The notes under the pieces: model-generated
The model's input: the letters and a program-made list of their open reading frames with translations, nothing else
Databases searched by the model: none
What the model was told of the DNA's origin: nothing
Made by a program: the position numbers and the translations under genes
DNA from: Pseudonocardiaceae bacterium
GTDB lineage: Bacteria > Actinomycetota > Actinomycetes > Mycobacteriales > Pseudonocardiaceae
Length of the DNA: 64,000 bases
NCBI GenBank assembly: GCA_009377865.1
Contig: WHTH01000004.1
Coordinates: 55,585-119,584 of the forward strand
Direction of reading: 5' to 3'
Shown: piece by piece, positions 9,161 through 16,377 of the stretch
How the letters are laid out: the number at the start of each line of letters is the position of its first letter
Position numbering within the stretch: the first letter of the stretch is position 1

Positions 9161-10489
9161 TCACCAGCCCACACCCTCGTAGCCGTCGAGCGTCTCGATC
9201 GGGGTGCCGAGCCTGCCGTTGAAGTCGAGTACGACGGGGGGCTTCGCTGCGACGGCAGCGTCCACGACGTCGCGGCTCGCGGATGAGACGACCGCGACGT
9301 GGGCACCGTCGAGGGCGTCCGCGGCGTCGTCGTGCAGCACCTTGTGCAGGTGGGGGAGCCGTGCCTGCACGTACCGCAGGTTGGCGCCCGACAGCTGGGC
9401 CGGGTTGACGACCGGGTCGTGGATCCGAACGTCCAGGCCCTTGCCGATGAGGATCTCGGCGAGAGCGACGTTCGGGCTCTCCCGCAGGTCGTCGGTGTTG
9501 TGCTTGAACGACAAGCCGAGCATCGCCACCCGCCGGTTGTGCCCTCCACTCTCGTCCACCGCGAGCAGGATCCGGTCGGCGACCTCGCGGATGAGCATCT
9601 CGTTGGAGGCGAGCGACGCTTCCAGGACCGGGAGGTCCACGGAGTTCATCCGTGCGAGGTAGAGCAGGCTCCGGAGGTCCTTGGGCAGGCACGACCCGCC
9701 GAAGGCGAAACCCGGGCGCAGGTAGGCGGGCGAGATGTTGAGCTGGCGGTCCTGCACGAAGACGTCCATCACCTGGCGGGCATCGACGTCAAGCATGCGA
9801 TAGAGCCGCGAGAGCTCGTTCGCGAACGACACCTTCAGCGCATGGAACGCGTTGCACGCGTACTTGACGCTCTCCGCCGACCGGGTCTCGACGACGTGCA
9901 CGGAGCAGTCGAGGAACCCGAACAGCTCACGCACCGCCGCCGCGGCGGCCGTCGAGCCCCCGATGATCAGGAACGGCGGACCGAAGAAGTCGGTAACACT
10001 CGACCCCTCACGCAGGAACTCGGGGCACATGGCGACGTGCAGGTCGGTGCCGACCGTGCGCCCGGAGCCGGCCTCGAGCAGCGGCACGATGACGGCGTCC
10101 ACAGTGCCCGGCGGAACGGTCGACCGGATGACCACCGTGTGCGGGCGCTTTGTCGCGGCAAGCGCGGCACCGATCTCGCTGCTCACCCGGCTCACCTGGA
10201 CCAGGTCGGTGCTGCCGTTGGCCGCCGACGGCGTCCCGACGCAGACGAGTGAGAGGTCGGAGGACTGCATGCTGTCACGGACAGATTCCGTGGCGCGTAG
10301 CGCACCCGATCCGACCACCTCGGCGAGCAGCTCGTCCAACCCCGGCTCGATCACCGGCGGACGGCCGGCATTGACCGCGGCGACCTTGCCGGGGTCGGTG
10401 TCGACGCCGACGACGCGGTGACCGCGGGCTGCCAGGCATGTGGCAGTGACGGTGCCGACGTAGCCGAGCCCGAACAGCGTGACGTTCAC
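9161..10489 (-). CDS. UDP-glucose/GDP-mannose 6-dehydrogenase, AlgD-like
   Basis: 442 residues. It starts with the NAD-binding motif FGLGYVGTVTATCLAARGH and VDTDPGKV, then VIEPGLDELL, and keeps the active-site stretch FAFGGSCLPKD with the catalytic Cys. The enzyme oxidises the C6 hydroxyl of a nucleotide sugar to the uronic acid using two NAD+. The IEPGL and FGGSCLPKD segments look closer to GDP-mannose dehydrogenases such as AlgD than to short Ugd proteins, but the substrate (GDP-Man, UDP-Glc or UDP-GlcNAc) is not settled by eye. The GTG start overlaps the upstream Wzz-like stop as GTGA (10489-10486). It supplies the uronic acid that the lyase- and amidotransferase-like neighbours presumably act on. 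Confidence 0.9.
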   Translation of the reverse strand: MNVTLFGLGYVGTVTATCLAARGHRVVGVDTDPGKVAAVNAGRPPVIEPGLDELLAEVVGSGALRATESVRDSMQSSDLSLVCVGTPSAANGSTDLVQVSRVSSEIGAALAATKRPHTVVIRSTVPPGTVDAVIVPLLEAGSGRTVGTDLHVAMCPEFLREGSSVTDFFGPPFLIIGGSTAAAAAVRELFGFLDCSVHVVETRSAESVKYACNAFHALKVSFANELSRLYRMLDVDARQVMDVFVQDRQLNISPAYLRPGFAFGGSCLPKDLRSLLYLARMNSVDLPVLEASLASNEMLIREVADRILLAVDESGGHNRRVAMLGLSFKHNTDDLRESPNVALAEILIGKGLDVRIHDPVVNPAQLSGANLRYVQARLPHLHKVLHDDAADALDGAHVAVVSSASRDVVDAAVAAKPPVVLDFNGRLGTPIETLDGYEGVGW

Positions 10490-12135
10490 GAGACCTCCAC
10501 GGATTCTGGCTTGCTGGACTCGACCGCGGGTGTTTCGCCGGTCGGAGGTTCGCCGGTGCCTGAGGTCCCGCCTGCACCACCACGATCGAACCGCCGCCCG
10601 GGGACGGCCAGCGTCACGGCCGCCCCTCGTGGCGCTCGGGGCACTCCCGGTGCTCGTGGGGCTACGACCGCGGCGGTGTTGGTAGCGAGAGGCGTGCCGA
10701 CTACCTGACGTTCGTCACGGCTCGGCACCTCCTCGGACGCCGGCGCCGTGTGCACAGCCGTGACCCCAGCCGTGCGCCCGCGCAGGGCGGTGTGCAGCCC
10801 GTCCCATAGCGTGCCGTCGGAGCGGTCCCGCGGGTCGGGGTGCACCAGCACCACCCCGATCACGGGGATCCGCGCATCTGCCAGCTGTCGAGCCACGGTG
10901 TGCAGCCACAGCGTGCCGGCGTGCCCGGTCCGAACCACGAGCAGTGTCCCGGAACCGAGCCGCCCGAGGTCGGTCCATGCGGTGCCGGGCCCGACCGAGC
11001 CGACGCCGATGTGGCGTTCCTGCGGAACCGGCGAGGGCCGGTCGTAGCCGGTGGCATCCACGATCGGGAACGGTCGCTCCGGCTGCCCGCTGAGCTTTCG
11101 GAGGTACTGCCCGGGCAGGTCGTCGACGACAACGACAGGGCGATCGCCGGCGAGATCCTGGGCGATGTCCAGTGCGAGCGCGGCTGCGGTTCGGGGGCAC
11201 CCGAGCTCCAGCAGCGACACGGTGCCGGGGTCGTCCCGGATGATGCGGGCGAGCGTCGCGGCGATGCGCTGGCGCTCGGCCACGCCTCGCGAGCGCCGCC
11301 ACAGCCTGGTCGGCCCACGACGTGGCGCCGGGAGCTGCGCGATCACCGAGGCACCGAGGTGAGCGGCGATGTCGCGTCGCAGCACTGGGCGGTCCTGCAC
11401 CACGCTCGCGACGGCGGCCAGCCCGAGCCCGGCACCGAGCCCGAGCACGACACCCACTGCGATGTTCATGACGCCCGTCATGAGCGGAGACTCGGTGACC
11501 GCACGGGGGCCGTCGGCGATCTGCGTTCCCGCCGCGACGCGCGGCGAACTCGTGCGGGCTTCTTCGGCGCGCTGTCCGAGCTCCTGGAGCTGCGCGGTGA
11601 GTTCGGCGCGGCGGACGTCGTCCACACCGGCGAGTTCGGCCTCGACCCGGGCGCGGCGGTCGAGCAGTGCACGTGCCTCCGCGTTGGCCGTGTCCTCGGT
11701 CCGCTGCAGGTGGTCTGCGATGAAGGCCTCGGCCAGCGCTCGGGCGCGGACGACCGCGTCGCGGTCACTCGATCCGCTGACCGTCAGCTCGAGCACGTTG
11801 CCCGTCAGGCCCTCGCCCTCGTAGCTCTTCAGGAAGTCCTCGGGACGCTCGGCTGCGTTGATCCGCTGCAGCGCGGCGGCAGCGATTCGCGTCGTCTCCA
11901 GCAGTGCGACATCGGTGTCCATCTGCCCGCTGTCCGATGACTCCTCCTCGTGAACGATCAGCAGCCGGGCGACCGCCGTCGGTGGCGGGGGCGCGAGGAC
12001 CGCCAGCACGGCACCCACGAGCAGCCCCAGCAGCCCGAGGGACACCCAGAAGCGGCGCCGCCAGCGGATCCCGGACACGAGCCGCGGTAGGTCGAGCAGC
12101 GGTTCGGGAGTCGATGAGGGGCTCGTCGTCGTCAC
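10486..12135 (-). CDS. Wzz-like chain-length/capsule protein with divergent BY-kinase-like C-terminus
   Basis: 549 residues. TM1 lies at about 30-50 (after RRRFWVSL). A periplasmic region rich in coiled-coil heptads (about 130-200, RALLDRRARVEAELAGV) follows, and TM2 lies near 225-245. The C-terminal half (about 275-480) has the alternating strand/helix pattern of a bacterial tyrosine-kinase fold, but no GxxxxGKS/T Walker A: the position reads LLELGCPRTAAALALD. The tail has no Tyr cluster. It probably controls polymer length or export; kinase activity is unlikely on sequence. Its GTG start overlaps the preceding Wzz-like gene as GTGA, so the two may form one hetero-oligomeric complex. Confidence 0.75.
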   Translation of the reverse strand: MTTTSPSSTPEPLLDLPRLVSGIRWRRRFWVSLGLLGLLVGAVLAVLAPPPPTAVARLLIVHEEESSDSGQMDTDVALLETTRIAAAALQRINAAERPEDFLKSYEGEGLTGNVLELTVSGSSDRDAVVRARALAEAFIADHLQRTEDTANAEARALLDRRARVEAELAGVDDVRRAELTAQLQELGQRAEEARTSSPRVAAGTQIADGPRAVTESPLMTGVMNIAVGVVLGLGAGLGLAAVASVVQDRPVLRRDIAAHLGASVIAQLPAPRRGPTRLWRRSRGVAERQRIAATLARIIRDDPGTVSLLELGCPRTAAALALDIAQDLAGDRPVVVVDDLPGQYLRKLSGQPERPFPIVDATGYDRPSPVPQERHIGVGSVGPGTAWTDLGRLGSGTLLVVRTGHAGTLWLHTVARQLADARIPVIGVVLVHPDPRDRSDGTLWDGLHTALRGRTAGVTAVHTAPASEEVPSRDERQVVGTPLATNTAAVVAPRAPGVPRAPRGAAVTLAVPGRRFDRGGAGGTSGTGEPPTGETPAVESSKPESVEVS

Positions 12136-13523
12136 GTCGAACCTGCCATCGCTCTGCCATTGGATGAGACCTCAGGCGAGTGCTCGATCAGCCGCGTGCG
12201 GTTCGTGACGACAGCGCCGACAACGTGGTGGCCCACGTCGGCACAAGCCTCAGCGATGCCGACGAGCTCCCAGGCGGTTCTCGTCCCCGCGGTGATCACT
12301 ACCAGCGCTCCGGACAGGTGCCCGCAGTCCGGGACCGTTGGCCGGGTGGCGGAGACGTCGACGACGTGGAGCACCGTTCGGTGGTTGCCGGGCGCCGGAT
12401 CCGAGCCGTCAACTCCGGCTGCTACGGCGAGCTGTGCGGCAGCTCGATGGGCCGTGGCGTCGTCGTCGGCCACGAGGACGAGCAACCGCAGGCCAGCGCC
12501 GGGCGCACCCCGGAGCCGAGCCAGCACGCGCCGGCAGCGGACGTCCCGGTCGAGGTCGCTTCCGGAGACCGGCGGCGCGTCCCACGGTCGGTCGTCGCGC
12601 ACCAGCCGCCACATCCGGGCCCGCCAGCTGCGGGACCCGGGCTGTCGCTGCGCAGCTGGGTCGTCCGTGCCGTCCGGTATGTCGACACTGCCGACGACCG
12701 GCGAACCCAGCGCTGCGCTGATCTCCGCGGTGCTCCACAGCCGCCGGTCCGTCCGCGCCGCGACGACGTGGGCCAACACGCCGAGCAGGAACAGCAGCAC
12801 CGCCCCTCCGGCGATGAACTGCACCAGTGTGGGCGCGGCCGGACCCGAGGGCAGCGCGGCCGGCTCCAACACGAGGATGCGCGCTCGGCCGAACGCCGCC
12901 CCCGCTTCAGCGCGCTGTTCGCCCCCGCCGATCTCTTCCAGCTTCGTGATGGCGTCGGCCAGGGTGGTGCGCAACCCCTCGAGCTCCGTACTGTCCTGCG
13001 CGTTCTCGACAGTTCCCGGCGCGGCCGATCCCTGCAGCTCGGCGACGCGCCTGTCGGTGTCCGCGACCCGCCGCTGAAGCGTCTCCACGACCTGGGCCGA
13101 GGCACCGGCCGCACGGTTCACGAGCTCGCTCGAGAACGTGACGTACTCCTGGGTCAGCCGGTCCGTGAGCTGCTGCGCCCGGTCAGCACTCTCGGCCGAG
13201 CCGCTGATCTGGATCACGTTCCCGTCGACCACCTCGGCGCTCACCGAGCCGCGCAGCTCGTCGCCGGTGACGTCCAACCCGAGCGCCGCGACCGTCCGGT
13301 CGAGTACGATCGAGCTCATCGCGATCTGCGCCTCGGTCTGCAGCTCCTCGTCCTCCAGCGGGCACTGCAGCAGGACGCTGCTCGCGGACTGGTACCCCGG
13401 TGAGAACAGCAGCGAGGCTCCGCCCCCCAGCAGCGCACCCACCGCCGCAACGACGGCGAGCAGTCGCCAGCGCCGGCAGACGATCTGCCAGATCACGGAC
13501 AGGCGAACCACATCGTCACTCAA
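12132..13523 (-). CDS. Wzz-like chain-length determinant protein with degenerate nucleotide-binding C-terminus
   Basis: 463 residues from a TTG at 13523, chosen because GGGAGGGGG lies about 7-9 bases upstream; earlier in-frame codons (ATG 13553, 13628) have no comparable ribosome site. TM1 is at about 17-38 (RRWRLLAVVAAVGALLGG). A periplasmic coiled coil runs from about 130 to 190, TM2 is near 240-262, and a cytoplasmic domain resembles BY-kinases but lacks the Walker A Lys (region LLVLVADDDATAHRAAAQLA). It is the first of two adjacent Wzz-like genes and overlaps the next as GTGA. Likely role: regulation of exopolysaccharide polymerisation and export. Confidence 0.72.
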   Translation of the reverse strand: MSDDVVRLSVIWQIVCRRWRLLAVVAAVGALLGGGASLLFSPGYQSASSVLLQCPLEDEELQTEAQIAMSSIVLDRTVAALGLDVTGDELRGSVSAEVVDGNVIQISGSAESADRAQQLTDRLTQEYVTFSSELVNRAAGASAQVVETLQRRVADTDRRVAELQGSAAPGTVENAQDSTELEGLRTTLADAITKLEEIGGGEQRAEAGAAFGRARILVLEPAALPSGPAAPTLVQFIAGGAVLLFLLGVLAHVVAARTDRRLWSTAEISAALGSPVVGSVDIPDGTDDPAAQRQPGSRSWRARMWRLVRDDRPWDAPPVSGSDLDRDVRCRRVLARLRGAPGAGLRLLVLVADDDATAHRAAAQLAVAAGVDGSDPAPGNHRTVLHVVDVSATRPTVPDCGHLSGALVVITAGTRTAWELVGIAEACADVGHHVVGAVVTNRTRLIEHSPEVSSNGRAMAGST

Positions 13524-13610
13524 CGTGTGCCCCCTCCCGTGAGACGCGCACATCAGGCGCGAATGTGTACAAACTCCGTCGTCGCACTGACCGCTTTCGT
13601 TACCGAACAG

Positions 13611-13623
13611 CCCCCCGAGGGGG
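13611..13623. terminator. Short GC hairpin between GT4 and Wzz-like genes
   Basis: CCCCC (13611-13615), a 3-base loop and GGGGG (13619-13623) lie in the 111-base gap downstream of the GT4 gene. There is no clear U-run on either strand. It could attenuate transcription between the GT4 and the following minus-strand genes, or be incidental. Confidence 0.3.
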
Positions 13624-13634
13624 TGCAATTACTG

Positions 13635-14822
13635 CTAGTCACACAGCCGCCGGTAGGCGTCGAGGAGGTTCTGGCGAGACACTGCCCAGGACAGCTGCGT
13701 CTGGACCCGGCGGCGGCCCACCTCGCCCATGCGCGCTCGGCTGTCGGGGTCGCGCAGCAGCTCGTCGAGGGCGGCGGCGAAGGCACGTTCGTCATTGGCG
13801 GGGACATAGGCGGCCGCCTCGCCCGCTGAGACCCGCGCCTCGGTCAGCTCGAACGAGACGAGCGGGCGGCCCATGGCCATGTACTCGACGACCTTGTTCA
13901 TCGTGGAGGCGTCGTTGAGCGGGTTCTTGGGGTCCGGCGACAGGCACACGTCCGCAGTGGACAGGCACTGCTGCACGAAGTCGTCGGGCACGCGGCCGGT
14001 GAACTCGACACAGTCGGACAGTCCGAGCCGCTCGGACAGCGCCACCATATCGTCGAACGCGTCGCCGGTGCCCATGAAGATGGTGTGCAGGTCGTCGCGG
14101 CCGATCTCGTGACGCAGGTGCGCCAGCGCGCGCAACGCGTAGTCGACGCCGTCCTGCGGGCCCATCACGCCGAGGTAGGCGGCGAGGTGCGCACGTCCCC
14201 GTCGCAGCCGAGGGTCCGGTTCCCGGGGCACGAACCGGTCCAGGTCGGGCGCGCTGCGTACCACCGTGACCTGGTCGGCTCGCATGCGTCCCCGCTCGAT
14301 CGCCACCCGCCGGTAGGTCTCGTTGGTGGAGATCGTGGCATCGGCGAGGGCGAAGGTCAGGCGCTCGGCGAGCCCGGCCAGTCGGTAGAGCAGCTTTCGG
14401 GATCCGCGGAAGCGGGAGAGGAACAGCTCAGGGACGAGGTCGTGGTGGTCGAACAGCAGGTGCGCACCCCTCAACTTGAGTGGCAGCGACACGAGCAGGA
14501 GCAGGTCCGGCGGGTTGCATGCGTGCACGACGTCGACGGGTCCCTCCCGACGGACATGCAGCGACAGGCGCAGCGTGTGCCACAGCGCCTGGCCGTACTC
14601 CCGTACATAGCCCGCCGGGCCGCCGGTCGCGGCCTGCAACGGATAGCGCAGGATGCGTACGCCGTCGATGGTCACCTCGGCCTCGGTGTCCTGCTCGCGA
14701 CCCATGGGGCAGATGACGACGACCTCGTAGCCGGCCTCGGCGAGGGCATGGCTCTCCTGCCACACCCGCCGGTCGAGCGGGACCGAGAGGTTCTCGACCA
14801 AGATCAGCACCCGCTCGCTCAC
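13635..14822 (-). CDS. GT4-family glycosyltransferase (Leloir, retaining)
   Basis: 395 residues. The N-terminal Rossmann domain opens with VLILVENLSVPLDRRVWQE, the form typical of actinobacterial exopolysaccharide GT4 enzymes, and continues with the helix DVVHACNPPDLLLL. The C-terminal donor-binding domain includes YLGVMGPQDGVDYALRAL, FMGTGDAFDDM and LSPDPKNPLNDASTMNKVVEYMAMG (cited here only as a landmark near residues 295-320). The GTG start at 14822 has AGGAGG about 6 bases upstream. It heads the left minus-strand block, and a divergent gene begins about 150 bases away, so 14823-14976 must contain promoters in both directions. Sugar donor unknown. Confidence 0.85.
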   Translation of the reverse strand: MSERVLILVENLSVPLDRRVWQESHALAEAGYEVVVICPMGREQDTEAEVTIDGVRILRYPLQAATGGPAGYVREYGQALWHTLRLSLHVRREGPVDVVHACNPPDLLLLVSLPLKLRGAHLLFDHHDLVPELFLSRFRGSRKLLYRLAGLAERLTFALADATISTNETYRRVAIERGRMRADQVTVVRSAPDLDRFVPREPDPRLRRGRAHLAAYLGVMGPQDGVDYALRALAHLRHEIGRDDLHTIFMGTGDAFDDMVALSERLGLSDCVEFTGRVPDDFVQQCLSTADVCLSPDPKNPLNDASTMNKVVEYMAMGRPLVSFELTEARVSAGEAAAYVPANDERAFAAALDELLRDPDSRARMGEVGRRRVQTQLSWAVSRQNLLDAYRRLCD

Positions 14823-14976
14823 CGGCTACTCCTCCTGGTTGTGGGGACCGTGCAGGTGTCGCCGGATGGTGCGGATAACCGGCGGCCGGGCACAGGTCGA
14901 CCCGCTTCACACTGGCTATCGCCAGGAGTTCCGGCGCGTTAGCAATGGGCAGCGGAGCACCTGGCATCCTGGACAT

Positions 14977-16368
14977 GTGCACTCCGAGGCTCGGCGACGG
15001 CGAGCACGCCGCGCCGGCCGATTGCGCGTGGTGGCGGCGTTCGTCGGGATCGTGACGTTTCTCGCTGCGGGATGCTCGACGCCACAGCCTGCGGAGGTCG
15101 CCGCGGCGGCCGAACCGGTGCGGACGGTGGCCGTCACCCCGTCAGGCCCGGCGTACCCGAGAACCGCGGTCTACTTCCTGGAGCACGAGGAGCTGCCGAC
15201 GGTCGAAACCCTCGCCCGCCACGACGTCGTCGTCCTCGACAGCGAGTGGGACAACCGGGCGCCGCGGAGCTTCTTCGCCCGGATGCGTCAGCTCAACCCC
15301 GACATCGTCCTGCTCGCCTATGTGAACGTGATCGACCAGCCGCCGGAGCTCGGGTCGTCCGACAGGTGGGCCGACCGCTATGCCCTCTGGCAGTTCACCG
15401 GCCCCACCGCGAGCCGATTTCCGGAACGATGGCTGGCGCGATCGAGCGACGGCAGCTATGTCAGCGAGTACCCATCGACGCTGATGGCCAACCTCACCGA
15501 CCGGGCCCCCCGCGTGAACGGGCAGACCTTCGCCGAGTACGCGACCGACTGGATCGTGGACCAGGTGTGGTCGACAGGTGTGTGGGACGGCGTCTTCCTG
15601 GACGTGTGGGGCGATCGCATCTACGGGGCGACACTCGACGAGTGGGACGTCGACCGTGACGGCGTCGACGAGCCGGCGTCGACGATCTACGGCGTCGGGA
15701 ACCCCTGGGAGCGCGGCGTGAACCGCGCCGAGCGTGCCCTGCGCGAGCGGATCCCGGAGGCGATCCTGGTGGCCAACGCCGACCGCACGCTGCGCGCCCG
15801 GCAGCTCGACGGGCGCGTGTGGGAGAACTTCGCCGATCCTGAGGTGGACCGCGACCCGGCCTACGACCTGCGTGGCTACCTGACGGCGAGCGCTCAGGGT
15901 GCCCACCGGCTCCCGGGGCTGACTCTCACGATCAACAAGGAAACCGGGAACCCGCTGTCCGAGGAGGGTCAGCGCCGGGCACGGTTCTTCCTGACGGCCA
16001 CGCTGCTGCAGAATGGCTACTGGGCTCCGATGGGTGACGACTACGGCGAGCTCGTGCACTACGACGAGCTGGACGGGGGTGGCCTCGGGACCGGATACCT
16101 CGGCCACCCGCTGGTGCCCGACCCGACACCGGCGCAGCTGCAGGCCCCCTACTCCGAGGGTGTCGGCCGGCTCGCCGAGGGCCTGTTCCGGCGGGACTTC
16201 GAGCACGGCATCGTGCTGCACAACCTGAGCGATGAGTCCCGCAGGGTCAGCCTGGCCCGGCCATACCAGCGATTGAGCGGCTCGCAGGACCCGGTCACGA
16301 ACAACGGACGGGTCGTGCAGACGGTCACGATCGCCGGGCGGGACGGGCTCATCCTGCTCCGCAACTGA
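14977..16368 (+). CDS. Lipoprotein with a TIM-barrel glycosidase-like domain (GHL15/GH114-like)
   Basis: About 463 residues. The N-terminus has an Arg-rich n-region, a hydrophobic core and a lipobox ending FLAAGC, so it should be membrane-anchored outside the cell. The mature domain shows beta-strand/acidic motifs of putative glycoside hydrolases: VVVLDSEWDNRA, VLLAYVNVI and GVFLDVWGDRIYG, with Asp residues at strand ends that could be catalytic. The start is uncertain: the GTG at 14977 gives a normal signal peptide, but its ribosome site is weak, and further upstream starts are possible in the same frame. It is the only plus-strand gene inside the left half of the polysaccharide locus and ends 9 bases from the convergent tandem glycosyltransferase. 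It may cleave the exported polymer. Confidence 0.7.
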   Translation: MHSEARRRRARRAGRLRVVAAFVGIVTFLAAGCSTPQPAEVAAAAEPVRTVAVTPSGPAYPRTAVYFLEHEELPTVETLARHDVVVLDSEWDNRAPRSFFARMRQLNPDIVLLAYVNVIDQPPELGSSDRWADRYALWQFTGPTASRFPERWLARSSDGSYVSEYPSTLMANLTDRAPRVNGQTFAEYATDWIVDQVWSTGVWDGVFLDVWGDRIYGATLDEWDVDRDGVDEPASTIYGVGNPWERGVNRAERALRERIPEAILVANADRTLRARQLDGRVWENFADPEVDRDPAYDLRGYLTASAQGAHRLPGLTLTINKETGNPLSEEGQRRARFFLTATLLQNGYWAPMGDDYGELVHYDELDGGGLGTGYLGHPLVPDPTPAQLQAPYSEGVGRLAEGLFRRDFEHGIVLHNLSDESRRVSLARPYQRLSGSQDPVTNNGRVVQTVTIAGRDGLILLRN

Positions 16369-16377
16369 CCGCCCTCC

